64,000 nt of DNA from Metabacillus idriensis (GTDB taxonomy: Bacteria > Bacillota > Bacilli > Bacillales > Bacillaceae): assembly GCF_009674765.1 (NCBI RefSeq), contig NZ_WKKF01000002.1:62001-126000 (forward strand), given 5' to 3'. The position numbers and the translations under genes were made by a program. The notes below the pieces were generated by a model. That model saw only the letters and a program-made list of their open reading frames with translations. It was not told the DNA's origin and did no database searches. This document shows positions 28,711 to 36,464 of this stretch, one piece after another. Each line of letters begins with the position of its first letter. Within the stretch, counting starts at the first letter, position 1.

Positions 28711-28869
28711 AATGTTCAAATCTAATAAAAAATGGTCATATGATTGCCTGTGGTTAAGGGATTACCTGGAATTTAATAAGATTATTCGGGTTCCATATTG
28801 AACATTAGTGGGAAATTGTGGTAGTAATAAGGGTGAGTACATACGAGATATCCGAAAGGAGCCCATCCA

Positions 28870-29500
28870 TTGAAAAAAATAATACAGCTTGGTTTATTTT
28901 GTATGCTGATCTTTACTGGGGGTTGCGGAATGAGCAAAGAAAAAGAAAACGGTAAAACAGATGCTTCAACTATGCCGGAAACAGAAGCCATTATAGATGA
29001 ATTTACACGGGAATTTATGGCTTCAAGCAAAGAGGTTGAAGAAGGGTATTATACATTCCAATCAAAGACAAAGGGATATACGATGTTGTTTCCTGAAAAC
29101 GCCAAGATCTCCAGCGGCGATTATGAACAAATTGAAAATTCATACTAGGCTCTAAGTTTTAGTGAAAACTTAAATGAAGAAAATATTACATACTTTATTT
29201 CTATTAATTTTGAAGAATGCTCACATGTAGAGAACATCTCTCTGAACACGAAAGTCAGGCTACGATGGTGAATACTCACAGTATGAACTTAACGATAAGT
29301 CAATGTATTTCGGAGAAAAGCAGAACTATGATAAAGGATCTTATTCATATATTGCCTAAATAAAATCTAATAATACAGATAAGGGTATCCGTTTTATTTA
29401 TAATGGTCGATGCTTAGACAGCGAGCAGCCATGTGAGCTGCCCTCTTCTAAAATAAAGGGTGAAATTAAAAAAATGATAGATTCTATTAAATTCAACTAA
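28870..29500 (+). pseudogene. decayed lipoprotein gene
   Basis: From TTG 28870 (AAAGGAG upstream) the frame encodes a lipoprotein signal peptide with lipobox FTGGCG, cysteine about residue 19, and 92 residues before TAG at 29146. Reading past it continues as ALSFSENLNEENITYF to about 29257; the next frame takes over as GYDGEYSQYELNDKS to TAA at 29357, then IKSNNTDKGIRFIYNGR to a final TAA at 29498. Together this would be one surface lipoprotein of about 210 residues, now carrying two nonsense codons and one frameshift. The function is unknown; the position just upstream of the type VII secretion operon is notable. Confidence 0.8.
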
Positions 29501-29514
29501 TTTAGGTGATTTGA

Positions 29515-29664
29515 ATGAATAGTAAAGAGGTTTTAGGTACCGATATAATCAGGGCTAGAATAGCTGAACGAGAATATGGAGGAAAGGAACAGAGTCCAAT
29601 TACCGAGGAAGACATTAGAAAAAATATATTGAAGAAACTGGAAACAAACCTCTTGCAAATATAA
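29515..29664 (+). CDS. 49-residue hypothetical protein, possible gene fragment
   Basis: AGGTGA five bases before ATG 29515 supports translation of 49 charged residues starting MNSKEVLGTDIIRARIAE. I do not recognise the family. It follows the decayed lipoprotein gene by 14 bases and may be the N-terminal stump of a longer partner, since the region after the stop is AT-rich and non-coding. It could equally be a small independent gene. Confidence 0.4.
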   Translation: MNSKEVLGTDIIRARIAEREYGGKEQSPITEEDIRKNILKKLETNLLQI

Positions 29665-30000
29665 TCACTTATCTACAAAAATCACCGTTTTTCATCATAT
29701 ATATAATATGAGAATATATCCTCTAAAATCCACTCGGCTGGACCATCACAAATAACCTGGGAATCAGGAATGGGACTATCCCCTTAAAAGTATGGGAAAA
29801 TTTATTAAATTTTTCCTTATTATAGGTTTTATAGGTGAATTGAATGGGTAAATAATAACGGAATTGAGGAATACAGTCATATTCTTCCTCCATTACATAT
29901 TAATAGATAGAATGTACCATTTTACTAGTATTCTAGAAGTAACAATTGACCTTCATGGTCTTTGTTTATACAATTAATGTAAATTCGTGTAAAAGGAGAG
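29665..30000 (+). other. non-coding region ahead of the type VII secretion operon
   Basis: I find no open frame of note on either strand. It is AT-rich and ends with a clear promoter, TTGACC (29946-29951), 17 bases, TACAAT (29969-29974), then AAGGAGAG at 29993-30000 before yukE. The left part may be debris of the decayed genes upstream. Confidence 0.6.
29946..29974 (+). promoter_or_regulatory. promoter of the yuk/yue operon
   Basis: TTGACC, 17 bases, TACAAT: a good sigma-A promoter 32 bases before the yukE start codon. Confidence 0.65.
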
Positions 30001-30006
30001 ATGAAA

Positions 30007-30300
30007 ATGTCAGGAATTATTCGCGTTACCCCTGCTGAACTTGTCGATATGTCAAAACGTTATAACAATGAGGGTGGAGAGCTTGGCCTTATGATCGGCC
30101 GCCTTGACAGCATGATCGGCCAATTACAGGCTATGTGGGAAGGGGAAGCAAGCAACGCTTTCAGAGATCAATACGAACAGCTTAAGCCTTCTTTCGTTGA
30201 CATGCAGCATTTAGTAGAAGATATTTCAAGACAACTAGAGAAGACTGCACACGCTCTTCAAGAGGCTGATGCAAACATTGCTGGCCAAATCCGCGGTTAA
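30007..30300 (+). CDS. yukE: WXG100 secretion substrate YukE/EsxA
   Basis: A 97-residue helical-hairpin protein with the WXG turn at Trp44-Gly46 (MWEGEA) between two amphipathic helices. It is the canonical small substrate of the Firmicute type VII secretion system and is exported as a dimer. ATG 30001 is also in frame, but AGGAGAG then touches the start; ATG 30007 has proper spacing and gives the usual N-terminus MSGIIRVTPAEL. First gene of the operon and separated from yukD by a hairpin that could keep its expression above that of the machinery genes. Confidence 0.96.
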   Translation: MSGIIRVTPAELVDMSKRYNNEGGELGLMIGRLDSMIGQLQAMWEGEASNAFRDQYEQLKPSFVDMQHLVEDISRQLEKTAHALQEADANIAGQIRG

Positions 30301-30330
30301 TAGGATCTGACAATCTAATGAAGTGCAGAA

Positions 30331-30375
30331 AGGAGCGCCCATTCTAAACCAGATGATGGCGCTTCTTCATTTTTG
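30331..30375 (+). terminator. intra-operon hairpin between yukE and yukD
   Basis: AGGAGCGCC (30331-30339) pairs with GGCGCTTCT (30358-30366) around an 18-base loop, followed by TCATTTTT. It resembles a leaky terminator or an mRNA-stabilising end for the yukE message. Confidence 0.6.
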
Positions 30376-30387
30376 AGGTGAAAAGGC

Positions 30388-30627
30388 ATGTATATTGAAG
30401 TGACAATCGATTTGAAGCATTACACAGGAGAAACATTTGATCTGCGTCTATCAAATTATCACTCTGTCAAAAAAGTAGTAGATATCGTATGGCAGGCAAG
30501 ATGCATTTCTGACCCACCTCGAGAAGGGTATTGGGTGCGCGTTCCCAATAAGCAGATTGTCCTATCAGGCAACCATAAGCTTGTAGAATGCGGAATTACA
30601 ACAGGAGATCGTTTTGAAATCCTATGA
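30388..30627 (+). CDS. yukD: ubiquitin-like type VII secretion protein YukD/EsaB
   Basis: A 79-residue protein with a beta-grasp (ubiquitin-like) pattern starting MYIEVTIDLKHY and ending GITTGDRFEIL, without a C-terminal diglycine. In type VII systems it is a cytoplasmic component needed for secretion. GAGGTG precedes ATG 30388. Its size and position between yukE and yukC match the B. subtilis and Staphylococcus loci. Confidence 0.92.
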   Translation: MYIEVTIDLKHYTGETFDLRLSNYHSVKKVVDIVWQARCISDPPREGYWVRVPNKQIVLSGNHKLVECGITTGDRFEIL

Positions 30628-30641
30628 AGGAGTCATTCTCA

Positions 30642-31952
30642 ATGTCAGAAAAAAAACAGACTTATTTAGAGCAGCAGCTTGAGGCTGTCATAACGAAGGA
30701 AGATGGCTATACCTTCATCTTCCAAACAGAAAAAGTGAAACTGGATCAAGCAGCAGAAATCGAAATGCTGAAAGAAATGGATCCATCCATTAAGCGGGAA
30801 ATTACTCTGACTGAAGATGAATTAAGGGTTCATGTTCAGCCGCCTGAGACTTATTTGGGTTTTTCCAGTTTAAATAAAAAAGAAGAACGAAGCAAGTGGA
30901 ATTTTTCCTATCAGCTGGTAAAAAAGGTAAAAAATCACTCGTTATCGCGGCTTCATTTGATTGTGTGTCCTGAAAACATTTCATTTGATCAAAGCTTTAC
31001 GCCTTATTTTCTTCATTACGGTGTAATGGAAAGCATTCCTCCTTATGAACAGAACAGTGACCGGCTCTGGCAGGAACTGAAAGCCTGTGTTGCAGCTGCT
31101 GTCGATTCCAACTATTCATTTGAACAGTATTTGAAATTCAACGAAACTTTAGATATTTCTAAAGTATCCCGGGAATTGCTTTCAGCGGCAACTTATTCTG
31201 AATTGCTAACCCTGATTGAAACGAACATGAGGGAAGTCGATAACAAGAATGCAGCCCTAGTATCCATTCCGGAAAAGAAATGGAAGCTTACACGGTACAT
31301 AGCTCTCGGATTTCTTGTTTTGCTTGTTCCCGCACTTGTTTATACAGCATATTCCCTTTTTTCCCTTCACCCTAAACAAGAAGCGTTTGTAGAGACCAAT
31401 GAATACTACCTGGGAAATGATTACAGTGAAGTGGTCAGCACCCTTACAAGCTACAGCATTGAAGAAATGCCAAACGTTGTGAAATTTCAATTAGCATCGT
31501 CTTACATAGTGAATGAATCTTTGACTGAAGACCAAAAGGAAAGCGTGCAAAACACGCTGACCCTCCAATCCGATCCTCAGTACCTTGAGTATTGGATTCA
31601 TGTTGGAAGAGGCGAGGCCAAAGAAGCACTCGATCTTGCAAGAAATCTTGAGGACCGGGATCTGATTGTTTTTGGGCTTATTAAATACCAGGATCAAATA
31701 AAAGCGGATACCGAAATGAACAGTGAAGAAAAGCAGCAGGAACTTCAAAAAATAGATGCAGAAATAAAACAGTTTAAAGAAGAACAAAAAGCCCAGAAGA
31801 AAGAAGAAGAACAGAAGTTAGAGGAAGAACAGAAAGCGAAAGAGCAAGTGGAAGAACAGCAGAAAGCAGAAGAAGAGGCTAATGATGCAGCTGAGCAGGC
31901 GAAAGCTGCAGAGAAAAAGCCAGCCGCTCCTGCAAAATCAGGCTCTGACTGA
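30642..31952 (+). CDS. yukC: type VII secretion pseudokinase YukC/EssB
   Basis: A 436-residue bitopic membrane protein: a cytoplasmic pseudokinase-like domain (about 1-210), one membrane span (about 219-241) and an extracellular domain ending in a highly charged coiled coil of repeated E/K/Q/A residues (from about 370). It is a core channel subunit that binds YukBA. ATG 30624 overlaps the yukD stop, but AAGGAG at 30626-30631 is spaced correctly for ATG 30642 (MSEKKQTYLE), which also matches the family N-terminus. Confidence 0.93.
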   Translation: MSEKKQTYLEQQLEAVITKEDGYTFIFQTEKVKLDQAAEIEMLKEMDPSIKREITLTEDELRVHVQPPETYLGFSSLNKKEERSKWNFSYQLVKKVKNHSLSRLHLIVCPENISFDQSFTPYFLHYGVMESIPPYEQNSDRLWQELKACVAAAVDSNYSFEQYLKFNETLDISKVSRELLSAATYSELLTLIETNMREVDNKNAALVSIPEKKWKLTRYIALGFLVLLVPALVYTAYSLFSLHPKQEAFVETNEYYLGNDYSEVVSTLTSYSIEEMPNVVKFQLASSYIVNESLTEDQKESVQNTLTLQSDPQYLEYWIHVGRGEAKEALDLARNLEDRDLIVFGLIKYQDQIKADTEMNSEEKQQELQKIDAEIKQFKEEQKAQKKEEEQKLEEEQKAKEQVEEQQKAEEEANDAAEQAKAAEKKPAAPAKSGSD

Positions 31953-31979
31953 CGATTATAGGCAACAGGAGGTGATATC

Positions 31980-34900
31980 ATGACTATTTTATGGGTTTTT
32001 CACGGTGAATCCTATCAGCAATATGAGGCGGACGGAGAGGCGTTCCGCCCGATTTCTATCGGTTCTGAGATTCAGCACACGCTGACAGTCAGGAATTTCC
32101 CTTTTTCTGAAGGAGCGCTTACCGTTGCAAAAGCAGAGGGAGGAGACGAGTTTGTCATTATGCAGAATGACAAATCCATTGGAAAGGCAGCAGAAAAAGA
32201 GCCTTTTCGGCTTTTGGATCATTCAGAACAACTGACGATTTACTTAACACCAGCGCCTAAAAAAGCAGAGACATGCTATATTGGCTTTCAAAAAGAAATT
32301 TCTTTTTCAGCGACCAGTAAAGAGGCTCATATTTATAAAGATAAGAGTGCCCTCCCGGTTCTTGGAAAGGGATCTGTCAGCCTGCTGAAAACAGGCGATC
32401 ACTGGATGGTTTCGCCTGAGGGTGAAACGGTCTATGTGAATGGAAGGAAGGCAGATGGTCTCACGGAATTGCAGATTGGAGACATTCTCTTCTGGCCGTT
32501 TATGACCGTCCGTCTTATTGATGAAGATTTGCTGCAGGTTATGAGTATAGAGGAGTATCAATCAAATCTGCCGCATACGGAAAAACCAAGATCGGAAATG
32601 AGCAAAAAATATCCAATCTACCGCCGCACGCCGCGGATGATTTATGAGCTGCCGAAAGATAAAATTTCGCTCACTTTCCCCGCGCAGGAAGGGGACGATC
32701 AATCACGGAGCCTGTGGCTGATTATTCTGCCGCCGCTAGTCATGATGATTGCGATGGGAATTGTCGCTCTTATTGCTCCCCGGGGCATTTTTATCATCGT
32801 CTCAATGGTTATGTTTGTAATGACGCTGATTACGTCAACCGCACAATATTTCAGAGAAAAAGGCAATTACAAGAAGCGGAAAGAACGAAGACTCAGAGTT
32901 TATACCCAATACCTTGAAAACAAGCGCCATGAACTTCAGGAAGTGGCTGAAAAACAGCGCCAGGTTCTGTCTTACCATTTTCCTTCCTTTGAACAAATGA
33001 AGTATATGACGAGGGAAATATCCGACCGGATTTGGGAAAGAACGCCTGAAAGCAATGACTTTCTTGAGCTTCGAATCGGAACAGGAACCGTTAAATCAAG
33101 CTATGAAATTTCACTAAGCTCAAACGATATGGCGAACAGAGAAGTGGACGATCTCTTAGAACAGTCACAGCAAATGGAAAAGGTCTACCGGGAAATCGAA
33201 TCTGTTCCAATCAGTGTAAACCTTTCACAGGGTGCAATGGGACTGATCGGGAAAGAAGCGATCATGAAAAATGAACTTCATCAATTAATCGGTCAGCTTG
33301 CTTTTTCCCACAGCTATCATGATGTCCGCTTTGTGTTTATCTTTAATGAAAAAGAATACAAGAGCTGGGAATGGCTTAAATGGCTTCCGCACTTTCAGCT
33401 TCCGCATGCCTTTGCAAAAGGCATGATTTATAACGAGCAGACGAGAGACCAGCTGCTTACGTCAATTTATGAAATGCTGCGTGAGCGTGATCTTGAGGAA
33501 AAGAAGGAAAACACAAGGTTTGCGCCGCACATTATTTTTGTTATTACAAATCAGCAGCTTATTTCCGATCATGTCATTTTAGAATATTTAGAAGGCGAGT
33601 TTTCACATTTAGGTATTTCCGTTATTTTTGCCGCAGAAGCTAAGGAAAGCCTGTCTGATAACATCCATACGCTTGTGAGATATGTAAATGATCAAGAAGG
33701 GGACATTCTCATTCAAGAGAAAAAAGCTGTTTCTGTTCCTTTTAAGCTTGATTTACATAAGCATGAGGGAAATGAGCCGTTCGCCCGGATGCTGCGCACG
33801 CTTGATCACCAAGTGGGGATGACAAATTCGATTCCAAAAAGTGTTTCCTTCTTAGAGATGGTGAATGTAAAAGAAGTGGATGATCTGCCGATTGAGCAGA
33901 ACTGGCTTACGCGGGAATCGGCAAAGTCTCTTGCAGTTCCAGTAGGACTAAAAGGCAAGGAAGATGTAGTGGAGCTGAATCTTCATGAAAAAGCCCATGG
34001 GCCCCACGGTTTATTAGCGGGTACAACTGGTTCAGGTAAAAGTGAATTTCTTCAAACGTATATTCTGTCTCTTGCCGTTCACTTCCATCCTCATGAGGTA
34101 GCTTTCCTTCTCATTGATTATAAGGGCGGAGGAATGGCGCAGCCGTTTAAAAATATGCCGCATTTGCTTGGCACCATTACAAACATTGAAGGCAGCAAAA
34201 ACTTCAGTGCCCGTGCCCTTGCATCAATCAAAAGCGAATTAAAGCGGCGCCAGCGTCTGTTCGATCAGTATCAGGTCAATCACATAAATGATTATACAAC
34301 TCTTTATAAACGCAATGAGGCAGAAGAACCGCTTCCTCACTTATTTTTAATTTCCGATGAATTTGCGGAATTGAAAAGCGAAGAGCCTGATTTTATCCGT
34401 GAGCTTGTCAGTGCAGCGCGCATAGGGCGAAGCCTTGGCGTGCATCTCATCCTGGCAACACAAAAGCCCGGCGGAGTCATCGATGACCAAATCTGGAGCA
34501 ATGCGAGATTCAGAGTGGCCCTTAAGGTACAGGATGCAAGCGACAGTAAAGAGATTTTGAAAAATGCAGATGCGGCCTCTATTACCATTACAGGACGGGG
34601 TTATCTGCAGGTAGGCAATAATGAGGTGTATGAACTCTTCCAATCAGCCTGGAGCGGAGCGCCTTATTTAGAAGAAACTTCAGAGTCGGAGGATGAGGTC
34701 GCAATCGTAACAGACCTTGGACTGCAGCCGTTATCTAATGTTGCGTCTTCTAAACAGCATAAAAAAGATACGGATTCAGAGATTGAAGTGATTGTCGATA
34801 AAATCGAGGAACTGCAGGCGTCCTTGGGCATCCGCAAGCTGAACAGCCCATGGCTTCCGCCGCTTGAAAACAGAATTTCTCGCCATCAATATGCTTCCAA

Positions 34901-36464
34901 GCAGCCTGAGAAAATCTATCTTGGCCTAATTGATGAGCCTGAAAAACAAAGCCAGACCCCATACTCGTATCAGCTGATGGATGACGGAAACATCGCCATC
35001 TTCGGTTCGTCCGGCTACGGTAAATCACATACTGTGATGCTCTTGCTTTTAAGCATCGCTTCGAGACTCAGCCCTGAAGAAGCACACTATTACGTAATCG
35101 ATTACGGAAATGGCACACTGCTGCCGCTCAGACAGCTGCCGCATACAGCGGATTATTTCCAGCTGGATCAAGAGCTGAAAATCGATAAGTTTATGAGAAT
35201 CGTAAAAGATGAGATTTCGCGAAGAAAGCAATTGTTCCAGCAGCAAGAGGTCAGCAGCATCAAGATGTACAATTCACTGAGCAAAAACAAGCTGCCTCTA
35301 TTGTATATTACCATTGATAATTTTGATCTCGTGAAAGAAGAAATGCAGGAGCTTGAAACGCAGCTGATACAATTCGCGCGTGATGGACAGTCTCTTGGCA
35401 TCTATATGATTTTTACAGCGACAAGAGTACAGTCTGTCCGTCAATCATTGATGAACAGCATGAAAACGAAAATCCTTCATTACCTTATGGATACAACTGA
35501 AACATATATGGCTATCGGAAAGGTTCCGTTTGCTCCTGAACCTATTCCAGGACGCGCCATCATCAAGAAGGATCAGGCCTATTTCTCCCAAGTTTTCCTT
35601 CCTGCTGACGGCGGGGATGATTACGAGCTGCTTGATTCCATCAAAGATGATATTGGAATGCTGAAGGAGAAGTATAAAGGTGCCAAGCTTCCTCGTCCGG
35701 TCCCAATGCTTCCTGCTGAACTGACCATGATCAACTTTACAAAGTTCACAGATGAGGCCCAGAAAACAGGGGTTATCCCAATCGGACTTGATGAAGAGCA
35801 TGTACAGCCTGTCAGTGTAAATCTGGCCAAAACGAAGCACTGTCTCGTACTCGGCCAGACTCAAAAAGGAAAAACAAATGTGCTTAAAGTCATCTTGAAC
35901 ACAGCCCTGCTTCAGCCGACTGAATCAATCGGCGTTTTCGATTCGATTGACCGCGGTCTGTCAAGCTATGCATCTGAAGAAAAGGTTTCCTATCTAGAAA
36001 CGAAAGAACAAATATCGTCTTGGCTGGATACAACTGAAGAACTTCTTAAAGACAGAGAACAAACCTATCTTACGGCTATCCAGCAGGGTGTTGTAAATAA
36101 TCTGGCTTTCTCGCCGGTCATGCTTGTCGTTGACGGTTATTCAAGGTTCCAGCAATCTCTTGACAGTATGCTGCAGGAGCGATTGACACGATTCATGAAA
36201 AATTACAGCCACCTTGGCTTTAACGTGATTGTTTCAGGAAATAACAATGAGCTGACAAAAGGATTTGATGCATTCACAAGTGAAATCAAGCAAATCCGCC
36301 AGGCGCTCATCTTAATGAAAAAATCAGAGCAAACCCTATACACCTTGCCTTATAGCCGAAAAGAAAGCGATATACATCCAGGCTTTGGATATTATGTGGA
36401 AAATGGCAAAGAAACGAAAATACAAATTCCTCTTTGTGCCATTGAAAGGAAGATCTACACATGA
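31980..36464 (+). CDS. yukBA: type VII secretion motor ATPase YukBA/EssC
   Basis: A 1494-residue FtsK/SpoIIIE-family motor. Two N-terminal FHA-like domains (about 1-185) precede a pair of membrane spans (about 243-290) and three ATPase modules. Walker A motifs: GTTGSGKS at 681-688, GSSGYGKS at 1009-1016 and GQTQKGKT at 1292-1299. The first module has a Walker B aspartate (LFLISDEFAEL); the second and third look more degenerate, as usual for EssC. The single long chain corresponds to fused yukB and yukA. GGAGGTGAT precedes ATG 31980, and its end overlaps yueB by four bases. Confidence 0.96.
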   Translation: MTILWVFHGESYQQYEADGEAFRPISIGSEIQHTLTVRNFPFSEGALTVAKAEGGDEFVIMQNDKSIGKAAEKEPFRLLDHSEQLTIYLTPAPKKAETCYIGFQKEISFSATSKEAHIYKDKSALPVLGKGSVSLLKTGDHWMVSPEGETVYVNGRKADGLTELQIGDILFWPFMTVRLIDEDLLQVMSIEEYQSNLPHTEKPRSEMSKKYPIYRRTPRMIYELPKDKISLTFPAQEGDDQSRSLWLIILPPLVMMIAMGIVALIAPRGIFIIVSMVMFVMTLITSTAQYFREKGNYKKRKERRLRVYTQYLENKRHELQEVAEKQRQVLSYHFPSFEQMKYMTREISDRIWERTPESNDFLELRIGTGTVKSSYEISLSSNDMANREVDDLLEQSQQMEKVYREIESVPISVNLSQGAMGLIGKEAIMKNELHQLIGQLAFSHSYHDVRFVFIFNEKEYKSWEWLKWLPHFQLPHAFAKGMIYNEQTRDQLLTSIYEMLRERDLEEKKENTRFAPHIIFVITNQQLISDHVILEYLEGEFSHLGISVIFAAEAKESLSDNIHTLVRYVNDQEGDILIQEKKAVSVPFKLDLHKHEGNEPFARMLRTLDHQVGMTNSIPKSVSFLEMVNVKEVDDLPIEQNWLTRESAKSLAVPVGLKGKEDVVELNLHEKAHGPHGLLAGTTGSGKSEFLQTYILSLAVHFHPHEVAFLLIDYKGGGMAQPFKNMPHLLGTITNIEGSKNFSARALASIKSELKRRQRLFDQYQVNHINDYTTLYKRNEAEEPLPHLFLISDEFAELKSEEPDFIRELVSAARIGRSLGVHLILATQKPGGVIDDQIWSNARFRVALKVQDASDSKEILKNADAASITITGRGYLQVGNNEVYELFQSAWSGAPYLEETSESEDEVAIVTDLGLQPLSNVASSKQHKKDTDSEIEVIVDKIEELQASLGIRKLNSPWLPPLENRISRHQYASKQPEKIYLGLIDEPEKQSQTPYSYQLMDDGNIAIFGSSGYGKSHTVMLLLLSIASRLSPEEAHYYVIDYGNGTLLPLRQLPHTADYFQLDQELKIDKFMRIVKDEISRRKQLFQQQEVSSIKMYNSLSKNKLPLLYITIDNFDLVKEEMQELETQLIQFARDGQSLGIYMIFTATRVQSVRQSLMNSMKTKILHYLMDTTETYMAIGKVPFAPEPIPGRAIIKKDQAYFSQVFLPADGGDDYELLDSIKDDIGMLKEKYKGAKLPRPVPMLPAELTMINFTKFTDEAQKTGVIPIGLDEEHVQPVSVNLAKTKHCLVLGQTQKGKTNVLKVILNTALLQPTESIGVFDSIDRGLSSYASEEKVSYLETKEQISSWLDTTEELLKDREQTYLTAIQQGVVNNLAFSPVMLVVDGYSRFQQSLDSMLQERLTRFMKNYSHLGFNVIVSGNNNELTKGFDAFTSEIKQIRQALILMKKSEQTLYTLPYSRKESDIHPGFGYYVENGKETKIQIPLCAIERKIYT

